64,000 nt of DNA from Maribacter sp. BPC-D8 (GTDB taxonomy: Bacteria; Bacteroidota; Bacteroidia; Flavobacteriales; Flavobacteriaceae): the NCBI RefSeq assembly GCF_035207705.1, contig NZ_CP128187.1, forward strand, positions 2,604,001-2,668,000, in the 5' to 3' direction. The notes under the pieces were generated by a model, which did not search any database, was not told the DNA's origin, and saw only the letters and a program-made list of their open reading frames with translations. Of the stretch, positions 35,500-45,513 are shown piece by piece (position 1 is the stretch's first letter; every line of letters begins with the position of its first letter). The position numbers and the translations under genes are program-made.

Positions 35500-36762
35500 T
35501 TACCCCTTTCGTATAATTTTATCAATATTACCCGCTAAATACATATGATCACTAGCAGAGTTTTTACGGAGTACGTTCGTCATTAATACCACCATATACC
35601 TACAATTGTCTGGATGCTCAACAATGATAACCGAGTTCATAAAGTTGGTTACGTTCCCCATATATTTTCCACAAGTTTCCCCTTTGCTTCTATCGCATTT
35701 ATATAAAGAGCCCGATTTAAAATACACTGCAGCATCTTTCAAAACTGGCGATTGTGCGTAACGAATTCTACGATCGGTCATATACATTAATCGCTTCATT
35801 TCTAAACTAGATGCTTCGTCGACCACTTTACCTTGCTCTAACTGCACCAAAAACTTCATTAATCCTTGCGGAGAACCGATACTACCACCTTTATCCCCTA
35901 CATAAGTATTTGCACCTCTAGTAAAGAAACTTCCCAATCGCCATTCATCTGAAGTGATACCTAAGTCACGCAATGGCAGGTTGACAACATCATTACTCAA
36001 GTCTGTCAATTCCTTTTTAGGTGTTTCTTTGAAGTAAGCATCTGCTTCTTCTTGAGTCAAATCTGGATATTTCTCTCCGAATGCCGCCATTAAAAGCGCT
36101 TCTCTCCATACAATACTTGCCGCACCGTTATTACTCACCGATAACATGTGATCTGCCCATTCATATAATGAGAACACATCGCTAGCAATCACCTGGCGCT
36201 TTACCAGTGTATTCTTTTCAATATTATAGATAGGTATAGTATGTTCATCAGTTAATCCCCAAACTCCCGATTTTACAGATTTGTTCTTTAACAGCTCCGT
36301 TCTTTTTTCGAATGAATCCGGATAAATTTTCTCTAACTGTGTGAACAATCCCAATAATACCGCCAATTTACCCACACTCCCTGGCTGATACCCTGCAGTT
36401 TCATTTCGTTCGGCATAACGTACATTTTCTGGGTCAGAGATATCTAAAACAGTAAGGGAATAACTTTTATCCAATCCGCGGAAAAGTGCACTGATTTCTT
36501 TCTGAAAATCTTCGTTCACCTGCATCAATCCCATTGCGCTATCATTCTTTCTTGACAGCAAGTTCAATTGAATATCGCTGTACGATTTCATGGCTCCGGC
36601 AGGTAATGCAGATGCATCTTTTATCTCTCCGTTTTTAATCATCTCTAAACGCTTTAAACGTTTAATACCTGTACGTTCGTAACCGTCAATTGGGTAATAT
36701 TTGTATGTTGTAAATGCAGATACACTTAACACAACAATTAGTAATACTATAATTTTCTTCAT
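35500..36762 (-). CDS. Class A beta-lactamase-like serine hydrolase
   Basis: The 420-residue protein has an N-terminal signal or anchor (IIVLLIVVLSVSAFTTYKYY). The hydrolase domain has SVGKLAVLLG (SxxK), VSNNGAASIVW (SxN) and YFKSGSLYKC (KSG, the KTG position), the three motifs of class A beta-lactamase-like serine enzymes. An inserted Cys-rich bit (CDRSKGETCGK) follows it. It is longer than secreted beta-lactamases and may be a peptidoglycan-related or other amide hydrolase. It is the last gene of a three-gene exported group and ends at a strong terminator. Confidence 0.85.
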   Translation of the reverse strand: MKKIIVLLIVVLSVSAFTTYKYYPIDGYERTGIKRLKRLEMIKNGEIKDASALPAGAMKSYSDIQLNLLSRKNDSAMGLMQVNEDFQKEISALFRGLDKSYSLTVLDISDPENVRYAERNETAGYQPGSVGKLAVLLGLFTQLEKIYPDSFEKRTELLKNKSVKSGVWGLTDEHTIPIYNIEKNTLVKRQVIASDVFSLYEWADHMLSVSNNGAASIVWREALLMAAFGEKYPDLTQEEADAYFKETPKKELTDLSNDVVNLPLRDLGITSDEWRLGSFFTRGANTYVGDKGGSIGSPQGLMKFLVQLEQGKVVDEASSLEMKRLMYMTDRRIRYAQSPVLKDAAVYFKSGSLYKCDRSKGETCGKYMGNVTNFMNSVIIVEHPDNCRYMVVLMTNVLRKNSASDHMYLAGNIDKIIRKG

Positions 36763-36782
36763 ACTTATATTAATAGTAATTT

Positions 36783-37376
36783 TTAAAAACTCTTATACGT
36801 AACATCAAAACGACCATCGGTTATATTAATGAATTGACCGTTGCCATCTACTGCTGAAAAATAAAAAGTTCCTGATATGAACTTCTTCTCTTCATCAATT
36901 TTTATTATTTCTAAAACTCCACCAATGCTTTCATTAGAGTAAAATTCTGATTCAATTTTTTCTCCACTAATTTTTTTATTAATCCTACAAGTAGCATTAG
37001 CTATGGGCATATCACTCGCTTCTAATGTAGTTTGTGAAAGAGAATATAGCCCTTCGGTCAGCGGTTCAGTTCCATTAAAAAGTTCTAGCGTAATAGACAC
37101 GTCACCGTCTGTATCATTGAATGTACCTAAAGAAAATCGATACTCTTCAAAGACTTCGCCATAGGTTAATTGCAATTTAGGTGCATCTGCACAGTCTAAA
37201 CAAAAGCTCCCTTTTTCAGGTACATAGACTTGCTCATTAATAAGACAACCAAATGTATTAAAACCTGCTATAGTCGACGCTGGTAATTCTTCATCAACAA
37301 CATCGTCATCATCTGCATCGCACCCAGTAAAAACAAAAAATAACGAAGCAATTAAAAACAAATAGATTCTTTTCAT
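36783..37376 (-). CDS. Lipoprotein, unknown
   Basis: The 197-residue protein starts MKRIYLFLIASLFFVFTGC, a lipoprotein signal (lipid Cys at 19), followed by an acidic spacer (DADDDDVVDEEL). The mature domain is beta-rich with six or so strands and CLDCADAPKLQLTYGE, in which Cys pairs may form disulfides. It lies one base from the upstream large exported gene and 20 bp from the serine hydrolase gene, so they form an operon. Function unknown. Confidence 0.7.
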   Translation of the reverse strand: MKRIYLFLIASLFFVFTGCDADDDDVVDEELPASTIAGFNTFGCLINEQVYVPEKGSFCLDCADAPKLQLTYGEVFEEYRFSLGTFNDTDGDVSITLELFNGTEPLTEGLYSLSQTTLEASDMPIANATCRINKKISGEKIESEFYSNESIGGVLEIIKIDEEKKFISGTFYFSAVDGNGQFINITDGRFDVTYKSF

Positions 37377-37377
37377 A

Positions 37378-40305
37378 TTACAATTTTGTACCTAAAGAGA
37401 TTTCTTTCTCTGTATTAATTTTCGGTGTAATAGATTCTAGATACCCAGAACTCAATGCTTTTTTATTCTCAACAAATGGTCTAATTTGAAATAACCATAA
37501 TTTATCCTCCTTGAAACCAAGCTCCACGTCATAAGCACCTTCATAATCTGAATTTGTTTCTTTAGGCAAGGTCTCTCGAATAGTTTTCGCCAAGGTCTTA
37601 ATATCTTTCATATTCTTTTCATTCACTACCCTATTCTGAAACGTCGCAACTTTCTTGCCAGTTCCGCCAATTGCAGGTAAAGTAGTATACATTGGCTCGC
37701 GTGCAGGCGCTAATAAACGATAGCCGTTACTATCATATATAGTATAGGTTTCTGCGGACTGACCATCTACAGCACCACCTGCACCTCTACTAAAAGCCAC
37801 GGTTAAATCTTTATCATTACCAGAATTGATACCCTTGGTTATTAATACGCCCGAGTAATCTACATCTACACTTGGTATCACCAAAATAGAAGGAAAAACA
37901 TTCTCAGGATTCAACAAATATACTTGCCTCCATTTAAAGCTACGTTCAGTATATGGTGAAGCCCACACATCTTTTATGCCTTCTAAAACTTTCTCTTTAT
38001 CTAACACATTAAAAAGTGTCAGGTTTAATCCAGCACCAGTAAACTCCTTTAGATCCTCCATATTGGTATCGCTACGTAAAAACACAGGAACCTTACCAAA
38101 ATCAGACCCAAGAACTGATTTGAATTTACTTTCAAGCTGATTCATAAAATCTTCTTTCAGCGGCATTTTTTTGATAGCACCTCTTAAGGTTTCTAACTGT
38201 CGCAATTGATAATTCTCAACTTCTGGCTCTGGTACATCTGCATTTCGCATACGCTCGGCTTCTTTGAACATGGCATTCAAATATTCCCAATACGAACTAT
38301 TTTCACCAGGCATTTGCTGATCCATGTGATCTCTGAAAATTCCGAACGGAATCACCAATCCCTCAACTACCTGCTCAGGAAACATCTTTTTCAACTGCCC
38401 AAGGTTAGCCGCTTTTGGTCCGCATAAAGCTCCTGAATCACTGGCATCAACATCGCGCATGTTCAAAACATCGGTATTGCCTAATTGAATCTTTTCAACA
38501 GGCACTTCGATCTTATCGGTATTACGTTCTTTCTTTACGAATAGTCCGCGTTCTTGATCCGTCATCTGCGATTCTGGTTTCAAAATCACATTTCCTTTAT
38601 TAGATACCGCATAGAATACACGTTGGCCACTATACTTCTTTAAACTCTGAAGATTTTGATCAGATAAGGCAGCATTTGGTATGCCCAAATTACGCGCCAA
38701 TAATTGCACGTGCGATACCATATTACCTTCTGCCACAGTAGCAATACCCGCAACAGGTTTTAAGTCTGACGGTGAGCGCTGAAAAATATAAATTTTATCT
38801 GCCGATACTTCAATATCTTCAGAAGAGCCATCAACAACCACCAACTCCCCAAACGCATACCCAGGGTTTAACCCTCTAAATGTACTTTGGTTGGCAACAT
38901 CCATCACTTTATTGGTCAAGGCAGATTCTTTTGAAATAAAATCACCCAATTCACCAACGCTTTGCCCTAAATGCAATGCTACCGAACCTCTTATTCTATC
39001 ATCTATAAATGCATAAGCTTTTGGTTCAAACGTAGTATATGTATTTACAACTTCTTGGTAATTTGCTTTTACCATGGCTGCACTCCACTCTACCGCTGCT
39101 CTAGCTGTTTCTAATACCTGCGTTAATTCTGCCAAGCTTAATTGATCTTGATTGAACTTACTAAGGGCTCCAGAAATCTGTTCCCATTCCCACAGTTCTA
39201 AATATCCTGCACCGACCGATGCCGTAGTCAATGCACATATTTTTTCTAACTGTCCGCTTACCGTTGTAGGCTCCCAATTAGGTGCATTTTGAAATAATAG
39301 CTCTTCTAATTTTAAAGAAATATCAAGCAATTGTAGTCGTGCTAAAGGTCGCTTCTCGGTTAGCAGCTCTTCTCTGATTTCTAAAAGTAACTGTGCCGTT
39401 TCATTTACTGAATACGAAGGCGCTTCATTATTCGCCCTGCCATCTACAAATGATTGTACCTTATCACCTAAGATTGTTCCTTTCACCAATTTTGATTTAT
39501 TCAATAATGATTGAACATCCACAGGTTTAAAAAACGTATTCATTGTAGTTACAAGTCCGTCTAACTTTTTATTCAAATCGGTAGTCAGTGATTTTTGATT
39601 CTTAGCTTTAAAATCGATTACCTTTTGAATATCAGTTTTTTCGGGCTGACTATGAATTTTTGTTCTTAGATCCATAAAAGGAACGAACAAATCTGAAATC
39701 ACTTTCGATTCGCTTCGCATGAGTTGCGCCACATTATCATCGCCGTTATGCGGAATATCTTTTAATGACTGACGAATAAAATAAAAGTTATCGGCAACTA
39801 CAGCATCTTTAGATAAAATCGATTTGTAGAAATCGATTCCCCAAGCTTCTTCGTCCTCTACCTGAACCGAACCTCTATAAAACTGTCCTTTTTGATTGAT
39901 CCATCCATCATCGACCAATCTCAAATATTTATCTAACTGATATTGTTTTAAACGAGAATGGTTGTGGTTGGTATCCCAAAGTTCATCAATAGTCGTATAC
40001 GCTAAAATTTGACCAAAGTAAATATGATTGCTTTTACCCAAAGCAACTACCTCATCTTTATAACGCGCATGTTGCACACCAGGACCAATATTATCTGGGC
40101 AAGGATCTTTTGGTTGACGAACACTACCGTCTATACAAAACCAGCGAATATCTTTATAAGGTCCACGAATATCACTTTTATACTTCGCTACTAATGTCTG
40201 AACATTTTCGGCAGTTAAAGTAGATTGTGCATTTGTACTTTGAACCAAAACAAAGAGCACAACAATTAGCGTAGTAAGGTGGTAATCTATTTTATTTTTT
40301 TTCAA
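37378..40305 (-). CDS. Exported phosphohistidine/ATP-binding protein with glucan water dikinase-like domain order
   Basis: The 975-residue protein has a signal peptide (TTLIVVLFVLVQSTNA, cut near residue 27). Residues about 30-480 are largely helical with no recognised domain. The phosphohistidine domain is at about 480-580: FGELVVVDG, then GNMVSHVQLLARNLGIPNAA with His532. The PPDK/PEP-synthase ATP-binding domain follows at about 625-950 (LCGPKAANLGQLKK, VFLRSDTNMEDL, FQIRPF). In PEP synthase the order is reversed and a PEP barrel follows; none is present here. Order and the VSHVxLLARN motif recall glucan water dikinase. The substrate is unknown, and an exported ATP-dependent enzyme is unusual. 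Confidence 0.8.
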   Translation of the reverse strand: MKKNKIDYHLTTLIVVLFVLVQSTNAQSTLTAENVQTLVAKYKSDIRGPYKDIRWFCIDGSVRQPKDPCPDNIGPGVQHARYKDEVVALGKSNHIYFGQILAYTTIDELWDTNHNHSRLKQYQLDKYLRLVDDGWINQKGQFYRGSVQVEDEEAWGIDFYKSILSKDAVVADNFYFIRQSLKDIPHNGDDNVAQLMRSESKVISDLFVPFMDLRTKIHSQPEKTDIQKVIDFKAKNQKSLTTDLNKKLDGLVTTMNTFFKPVDVQSLLNKSKLVKGTILGDKVQSFVDGRANNEAPSYSVNETAQLLLEIREELLTEKRPLARLQLLDISLKLEELLFQNAPNWEPTTVSGQLEKICALTTASVGAGYLELWEWEQISGALSKFNQDQLSLAELTQVLETARAAVEWSAAMVKANYQEVVNTYTTFEPKAYAFIDDRIRGSVALHLGQSVGELGDFISKESALTNKVMDVANQSTFRGLNPGYAFGELVVVDGSSEDIEVSADKIYIFQRSPSDLKPVAGIATVAEGNMVSHVQLLARNLGIPNAALSDQNLQSLKKYSGQRVFYAVSNKGNVILKPESQMTDQERGLFVKKERNTDKIEVPVEKIQLGNTDVLNMRDVDASDSGALCGPKAANLGQLKKMFPEQVVEGLVIPFGIFRDHMDQQMPGENSSYWEYLNAMFKEAERMRNADVPEPEVENYQLRQLETLRGAIKKMPLKEDFMNQLESKFKSVLGSDFGKVPVFLRSDTNMEDLKEFTGAGLNLTLFNVLDKEKVLEGIKDVWASPYTERSFKWRQVYLLNPENVFPSILVIPSVDVDYSGVLITKGINSGNDKDLTVAFSRGAGGAVDGQSAETYTIYDSNGYRLLAPAREPMYTTLPAIGGTGKKVATFQNRVVNEKNMKDIKTLAKTIRETLPKETNSDYEGAYDVELGFKEDKLWLFQIRPFVENKKALSSGYLESITPKINTEKEISLGTKL

Positions 40306-40566
40306 TTGAATTCTATTAATTTATTCAGCAAAGGTACTATCAAATAAGATTACTTAATTCGCTAACAACTAATTATTTTAACACAAAAAATTAAAAATAC
40401 GCTACTGAATTACAGTAGATTAAGATTAAAAAAAAGATTCATAATAAAATGATAAAATTATTCGTTATTCAATTAATTAGATTTCATTTGTATCAACTTT
40501 TTAGGTCCATAAACAGGATTTAAAAACGGACAAAAAAAATCTTTAATTAACTAAACAATTAAAAAA

Positions 40567-40872
40567 ATGAAATCACTTTTAATAGTATTGTTCGTAGCAG
40601 TTTCTTCGTTGACCTCATATGGTCAAGATACCAGCACTATGAACGGAACTTATGTTGGCTATGTTGATGGCGCATACGTTTTTTCTGATAGCGAAGGTTA
40701 CAATGCAGAGTTCACCAACATTACAGATGATGTTGCGAATGCATTCGATTTAAACAGCCAAAAATTTGTTGGAAAACAATTTATGATCACGTTCATTGTA
40801 GATTCTGAGTTAGATGAAGATGAAGAAGAAATTCAAGTTAGCACTATAGTAGAGTTGCTAATGCCAATGTAA
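40567..40872 (+). CDS. Small secreted acidic protein, unknown
   Basis: The 101-residue protein has a signal peptide (MKSLLIVLFVAVSSLTSYGQ) and a mature beta-rich acidic part with MNGTYVGYVDGAYVFSDSEG and an acidic DSELDEDEEEIQ near the end. The start ATG follows an A-rich stretch, typical for Bacteroidota. No family recognised. It ends at a hairpin terminator. Confidence 0.65.
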   Translation: MKSLLIVLFVAVSSLTSYGQDTSTMNGTYVGYVDGAYVFSDSEGYNAEFTNITDDVANAFDLNSQKFVGKQFMITFIVDSELDEDEEEIQVSTIVELLMPM

Positions 40873-40881
40873 AATAAACAG

Positions 40882-40907
40882 AAAGGACCTAAAAAGGTCC
40901 TTTTTTT
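40882..40907 (+). terminator. Intrinsic terminator downstream of small secreted protein
   Basis: A 9-bp inverted repeat (AAAGGACCT, 40882-40890, and AGGTCCTTT, 40895-40903) with a 4-base loop is followed by a T run. It lies 10 bp past the stop of the small secreted gene and stops read-through into the glucokinase region. Confidence 0.83.
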
Positions 40908-41011
40908 ATGCTCTAAAATGAGCTTAAAGAGATGTGTATCTTCACATATAGAATCTCACTTCAAAGACCCGATTCTTTTTCGTTTCTTTGTAATTCATAA
41001 CAAAACACAAA

Positions 41012-41746
41012 ATGACTTTACTAGGTATTGATGTAGGTGGCTCTGGAATTAAAGGAGCATTAGTTAATTCGGAAACCGGAGAAATGATCTCTGAACGCCA
41101 TAGAATACCCACTCCCATACCTAGAACGCCAGAAGCAATGACCGATGTAATTGCCCAAATTGTAAAACATTTTGATTACAAAGGCAAAGTTGGCTGTGGT
41201 TTCCCTACCATTATTAAAAACGGAGTTTGTAAGGCTACTGGTAATCTTGATAAAAGCTGGTTAGGTGTAAATGTCGAAAAATTATTAGAAAAGAAAACCG
41301 GACTTGATTTTACCGTTATCAACGATGCAGATGCTGCTGGCTATGCTACCATGAACTATGGTACAGGAAAAGGGGAAAAAGGATTTGTTGTGATGATCAC
41401 CATTGGCACAGGCTTAGGTAGTGGTGCTTTTTTAGATGGTAGGTTGATACCTAATTTTGAGTTAGGCCAAATACCTTATAAAGGATTTTCTAAAATAGAA
41501 AAATGGGCAGCTGGATCGGCAAAAGACCGTGAAGGACTATCGTATAAAAAATGGGGAAAGAGATTCAACACCTTTTTAGAATATGTTGAATTGATCGTAT
41601 CACCAGATTTAATTATTCTAGGTGGTGGCGCTTCAAAAGATTTTGATGAGTTTAAATCTAAAATCAAAATCGATACCAAGGTAATACCCGCAAAGCTTCA
41701 AAATCACGCAGGTATTATTGGTGCAGCAGTGGCTACACTTCATTAA
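41012..41746 (+). CDS. ppgK: Polyphosphate glucokinase (ROK family)
   Basis: The 244-residue ROK-family sugar kinase begins [17 protein letters not shown], with the phosphate-binding DxGGxxIK motif, then [17 protein letters not shown] as in actinobacterial polyphosphate glucokinases, [16 protein letters not shown] with the catalytic Asp, and [19 protein letters not shown]. It should phosphorylate glucose using polyphosphate and perhaps ATP. It lacks the zinc CXCGXXGC ROK motif, as known for PpgK. Standalone plus-strand gene. Confidence 0.87.
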   Translation: MTLLGIDVGGSGIKGALVNSETGEMISERHRIPTPIPRTPEAMTDVIAQIVKHFDYKGKVGCGFPTIIKNGVCKATGNLDKSWLGVNVEKLLEKKTGLDFTVINDADAAGYATMNYGTGKGEKGFVVMITIGTGLGSGAFLDGRLIPNFELGQIPYKGFSKIEKWAAGSAKDREGLSYKKWGKRFNTFLEYVELIVSPDLIILGGGASKDFDEFKSKIKIDTKVIPAKLQNHAGIIGAAVATLH

Positions 41747-41843
41747 TATTTATTCAAGTATATTTAACGTAGACATTACACTTTAATACAAAGTGTAATC
41801 GCTCATGTTCAATATTTTCATATAACCAACCAAAATAACCACA

Positions 41844-43394
41844 ATGAAAAAAGTACTAAGTTTATTAGTAATTATCTGTTGCCTTACTGCCACGAAACTG
41901 TTAGGTCAAAGGGCAAATTTAGACCGAGAATATTTTCAAGTCTCATATGTCGATTTACCTTCAATACCAATTCTAGATGACTCAAAAAGAACCTTTACCT
42001 CTAGTAGCCGTAATATTTTTTTAGAAGGATTTTCTAGAGTAGCACAAAACGGAACCCTTGATTTTAGATTTACTTTTCATGGTACCGAAATAGGTGATGT
42101 AGATATCAAAAAAAATAAACACGAAGAAAAAGACAAAGAAGGAAACGTAACCAAAACGACGTATACATATGACGTAATTTGTAGTTATTCTTCTTCTGCT
42201 ACAATATCAATTAATAATTCCGATTCTGGTGAAAACTCTTCTTTTACACTATCTGAAAATGACAACTATTCTAGTACAGGATTCAAAACCTATTCTAAGG
42301 CAAGTTCGTATTACAACAATAATCGCTACAGTATACGAGACAAATATCGTACTAAGCATCGCAATAGCATGATTAGCCAAACAAATAGTAAGATCAATTT
42401 TAAATACGGTTATGTACCGAAAACATTAAGTCAATCACAACATTTCTGGATAATCGCTACTAAGAAGCACCCAGAATTTGCCAATCACCAAGAAGCATCT
42501 GAATCTTTAAAGGCTATATTTTCAAAAATGCAGCACGACCAACCAGTTGGCGATTTATTAATAGAGGCGCAACCATGGATCGATTATTTCAACGACGTTG
42601 TAACAAGATATAATGAAGATGACAAGCAGCATAAAAAAGTGCGTTATGCGAGTTACTACAATATTGCAAAAATCTATTTGAACTTAGATCTACCCGAAAA
42701 AATTAAGGAATATTCAGATCTACTTATCGCAAACGAGTACGATAAAAAAGACGGAAAGAGACTGAATAATAGTGCAGAAGATTTAATTAACGATTTTACC
42801 ATAAATGAAATCTCAACAAGACACTTTGAAGTTATTACCGAAGACCTTTCAAATGAGCCAGATGTAGCAATTGTATATGCAGAAGATCCAGCTGAAGAAT
42901 CAGAAAAGGCAGTTGCGTTTTTAATAACAGCCGCTAACGATACTTTACAAACAACAGTTGCTATTGATGAATTGACGAAAGCGAGCGCAGCAATACAAAT
43001 GCTAGACGAAAATAACAAAGCACAAGAAGTTGCTGCTATAGACAGTAAACAGATTGTATTAACTACAGGTGATATTTACGAAGTTGCCACTTTTACTTCG
43101 TCAGTTGCAAGTGATAAAACTAATGCTCCGAAATTCGCAAAAGCAATTTACCAAGGTAGCAAAGTATCATTGTACGAACATATGGGTAAAGAATATGTTT
43201 TGAAGTATACCAATGCTGAAGACGGTATATCAACAATGAGCAAAGATTTTGTTTTCGGCTTCAATAAAAAATTAGCAGCCCTAAGTACTGAATGTGAAGC
43301 GGTAAAAGGAAAAATTATGGCTAGTGAATACAAAAACACTAAAGAAGGTCTTTTAGCTTATAGTCAAGCATATGATGCCTGTGCAGCTGAATAA
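41844..43394 (+). CDS. Large secreted protein, unknown
   Basis: The 516-residue protein has a signal peptide (VLSLLVIICCLTATKLLGQ). Residues 30-165 are beta-rich (EYFQVSYVDLPSIPILDDSK, then LDFRFTFHGTEIGDVDIKKN), the middle is helical with repeated Ala (EASESLKAIFSKMQHDQP, YYNIAKIYLNLDLPEKIKEY, TPR-like) and the end is mixed. No domain I can name. It follows the glucokinase by 97 bp on the same strand, and a terminator follows it. Confidence 0.68.
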   Translation: MKKVLSLLVIICCLTATKLLGQRANLDREYFQVSYVDLPSIPILDDSKRTFTSSSRNIFLEGFSRVAQNGTLDFRFTFHGTEIGDVDIKKNKHEEKDKEGNVTKTTYTYDVICSYSSSATISINNSDSGENSSFTLSENDNYSSTGFKTYSKASSYYNNNRYSIRDKYRTKHRNSMISQTNSKINFKYGYVPKTLSQSQHFWIIATKKHPEFANHQEASESLKAIFSKMQHDQPVGDLLIEAQPWIDYFNDVVTRYNEDDKQHKKVRYASYYNIAKIYLNLDLPEKIKEYSDLLIANEYDKKDGKRLNNSAEDLINDFTINEISTRHFEVITEDLSNEPDVAIVYAEDPAEESEKAVAFLITAANDTLQTTVAIDELTKASAAIQMLDENNKAQEVAAIDSKQIVLTTGDIYEVATFTSSVASDKTNAPKFAKAIYQGSKVSLYEHMGKEYVLKYTNAEDGISTMSKDFVFGFNKKLAALSTECEAVKGKIMASEYKNTKEGLLAYSQAYDACAAE

Positions 43395-43417
43395 AATCTA
43401 AACCATATTAAAAGTAT

Positions 43418-43457
43418 AAAGCGTGTATCTAAAAAGTATTTTTTAGATACACGCTTT
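43418..43457. terminator. Bidirectional intrinsic terminator
   Basis: A 17-bp inverted repeat (43418-43434 and 43441-43457, core GCGTGTATCTAAAA) with a 6-base loop and T run lies 23 bp past the large secreted gene's stop. It also sits downstream of the minus-strand lipoprotein gene, so it can serve both. Confidence 0.88.
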
Positions 43458-43495
43458 TTTTTGCGTTGTAACAACAACTTAAATTTTAAGAGATA

Positions 43496-44395
43496 TTACT
43501 CTAAAATTTTCGCGCCCTCTGGAGCATCAAAAAAGTCTTTAGGTAATTCTTTCTCAAAAGAAACATCTGTAAAATCGATTTTAGTGATATAGTCACCAGG
43601 TTGATTGTCTTTAACCGTCCAGTAGGTTTTAAATCCGCCTGGCATTGTAATACCATTTACTGTTTGTTCACCTATAAACTCCGTGAATTTTTCTGGAGCA
43701 TGACCACCGTCTTTAAAATAATCTGGATATGAAACGATATATCTCATAACCGCTAACTTATTTGTCTCTTTATTTACATAAAGAATATAGTAATCATCGG
43801 GTGCATCACCTGTCTCTGCGTCAAAAGTTACTTTGATCACATTATAATCTTGACCTTTAAATTTCTCAGCATCTAACAACTCTAGGTTCACCCCTTCACC
43901 ACTCAACACAAACGGATGACCAACAAACCATAATGGAGTTAGCGCCCAGAACTTAGTGTCATAAGCAAATGCTGTACTGTCTTTAGCCATCATCCAAGCT
44001 TGTTCACCTGTCCAACCAAATTTTGCAGAACTATCGGTAGCACTTGTATGCACAGATCTGTTGCTCCATGTATCAACTGTTTGGTAACTATCTCTAGCAG
44101 TTTTACCATCTAGAGGCTGATAATTAAAACGAAAAGTAATTGGTCCGTTTGCATACCAAGTACCCAATCCGCCATGCGCTTCCATTGCGTTCCAAATAAC
44201 TTTTCCTGCTTCTGTAGTATTTAGTCTTTCTTTTGTTTTTGCAACTCTTGAAGACACCCAAGAATCTGGATAAGCAATTACATTAGTTTCAGCCACCACT
44301 TCTTTAGCGGTTTCGGTTGTTTTTTTAGGAGTTTCTTTACAGGATACAATAACTGCAAGTACTAATAATAGTGATAGTTTGTAAAGTAATTTCAT
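43496..44395 (-). CDS. Lipoprotein with LolA/DUF6503-like domain
   Basis: The 299-residue protein has a lipoprotein signal (LSLLLVLAVIVSCKETPK). The mature domain has VIWNAMEAHGGLGTWYANGP near residues 60-85 and FRFNYQPLDGKTARDSYQTV, then LDAEKFKGQDYNVIKVTFDA and AVMRYIVSYPDYF, a curved beta-sheet pattern typical of LolA-like lipid-carrier folds. It should be periplasmic or outer-membrane bound. It precedes an SDR gene on the same strand by 35 bp. Confidence 0.72.
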   Translation of the reverse strand: MKLLYKLSLLLVLAVIVSCKETPKKTTETAKEVVAETNVIAYPDSWVSSRVAKTKERLNTTEAGKVIWNAMEAHGGLGTWYANGPITFRFNYQPLDGKTARDSYQTVDTWSNRSVHTSATDSSAKFGWTGEQAWMMAKDSTAFAYDTKFWALTPLWFVGHPFVLSGEGVNLELLDAEKFKGQDYNVIKVTFDAETGDAPDDYYILYVNKETNKLAVMRYIVSYPDYFKDGGHAPEKFTEFIGEQTVNGITMPGGFKTYWTVKDNQPGDYITKIDFTDVSFEKELPKDFFDAPEGAKILE

Positions 44396-44430
44396 AGTTG
44401 TGTGCCGTTTAGTTTATTATACAGTTATGA

Positions 44431-45219
44431 TCAGACGGCTTTATGATCTAAACTGGCTATTTTACGTTCCTCGTAATTCTCTGCGACCACCTTATCTAAC
44501 TCTGCTGGCGCTTCAAAATTTAAGGTATTTTCTTTCAGTCGTTCTTCACCACCAAAAATAACTTGAATCTCTTTATTAAATAATCCTTCTAATGAACGTT
44601 CTGCAACATACTCTGGCGCATCCATTTTTCTACCTTTAAATTTTTGCATCATCTCAGTATCTGTAGCGGTGGGAAAAGCACAGGTTACCGAAACTTTAGA
44701 AGGTGCCAATTCTCTACGCATAGAATCTGAAAACTGACGAATAGCTGCCTTGGTGCTACCATAAACCGCATAGAATGGCATTCCGATCAATCCCAATCCC
44801 GATGAAATATTTAAGATATAGGCATCTTCAGAAAATCTTAAAAGGGGAATACAGTATTTTGTCAATAACATTACCGCAGTTAAGTTTACCGCAACCTGAT
44901 CGTAAAGATCTTCATCTTGTATATCTTCTAAAGGACCAGCAGCGACGATCCCGGCATTGTTTATTAATATATCTAAATGACCCCATTTATCTTCTATACG
45001 TGCCGCAGCATCGCGTAAAACTTGAATATTGGCAATATCACCAGCAATTCTAATAAAACTTACCTCAGGATATTCTAATGATAAATCTTTTAGATTTTTT
45101 TTATCGCGTGCAATTACAGCAATATTGGTTACCCCGTCTTTAATTAGGTTTTGAACCATGCATTTACCAATACCCCGAGTACCCCCAGTTATGAGTACAT
45201 TTTTCCCTTTTAGTTGCAT
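44431..45219 (-). CDS. Short-chain dehydrogenase/reductase
   Basis: The 262-residue SDR has NVLITGGTRGIGKCMVQNLI, ILINNAGIVAAGP, LNISSGLGLIGMPFYAVYGS and the catalytic YGSTKAAIRQF. SVTCAFPTATDTEMMQKF follows the active site. It is cytosolic. It is upstream of the LolA-like lipoprotein gene on the same strand and may be cotranscribed. Substrate unknown; a lipid or fatty-acyl intermediate is possible given the neighbour. Confidence 0.9.
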   Translation of the reverse strand: MQLKGKNVLITGGTRGIGKCMVQNLIKDGVTNIAVIARDKKNLKDLSLEYPEVSFIRIAGDIANIQVLRDAAARIEDKWGHLDILINNAGIVAAGPLEDIQDEDLYDQVAVNLTAVMLLTKYCIPLLRFSEDAYILNISSGLGLIGMPFYAVYGSTKAAIRQFSDSMRRELAPSKVSVTCAFPTATDTEMMQKFKGRKMDAPEYVAERSLEGLFNKEIQVIFGGEERLKENTLNFEAPAELDKVVAENYEERKIASLDHKAV

Positions 45220-45443
45220 AATAGTGTTAGTTTGAGTTGTGAATAAATTCCACTTTAAATTAGCTAAAATTCTATGCAGAAACGAAGAAAAATGCAGGAT
45301 GAATGTATTATTAAGAATGTAGGAAAATCTAACCTATATTTTTGCGTTTTTCTGAAAACAAAGACACTAATTAACATTATATCAGCGTAGCAATCACAAA
45401 ACCACTTCACCAACAACCTCTAAAAAATCACATAAACTAAAAA

Positions 45444-45465
45444 AAACCACCCGATTGGGTGGTTT
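45444..45465. terminator. Intrinsic hairpin upstream of SDR gene/downstream of typA
   Basis: A perfect 9-bp repeat (AAACCACCC 45444-45452 and GGGTGGTTT 45457-45465) with a GATT loop lies in the 294-bp spacer. It gives a second backup stop for typA transcription. Confidence 0.8.
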
Positions 45466-45484
45466 CTATATTTAAAAGCAAAAA

Positions 45485-45508
45485 AAAGCTCCTTAAAAAA
45501 GGAGCTTT
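45485..45508 (-). terminator. Intrinsic terminator of typA
   Basis: A 10-bp repeat (AAAGCTCCTT 45485-45494 and AAGGAGCTTT 45499-45508) with an A-rich loop lies 6 bp past the typA stop. On the minus strand it ends in a T run, typical of an intrinsic terminator. Confidence 0.86.
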
Positions 45509-45513
45509 AGTAC

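Noticed and set aside
37378..40305. Complete phosphoenolpyruvate synthase or pyruvate phosphate dikinase
   Set aside because: The C-terminal PEP/pyruvate-binding barrel with its Cys motif is missing, the domain order is reversed, and a signal peptide is present.
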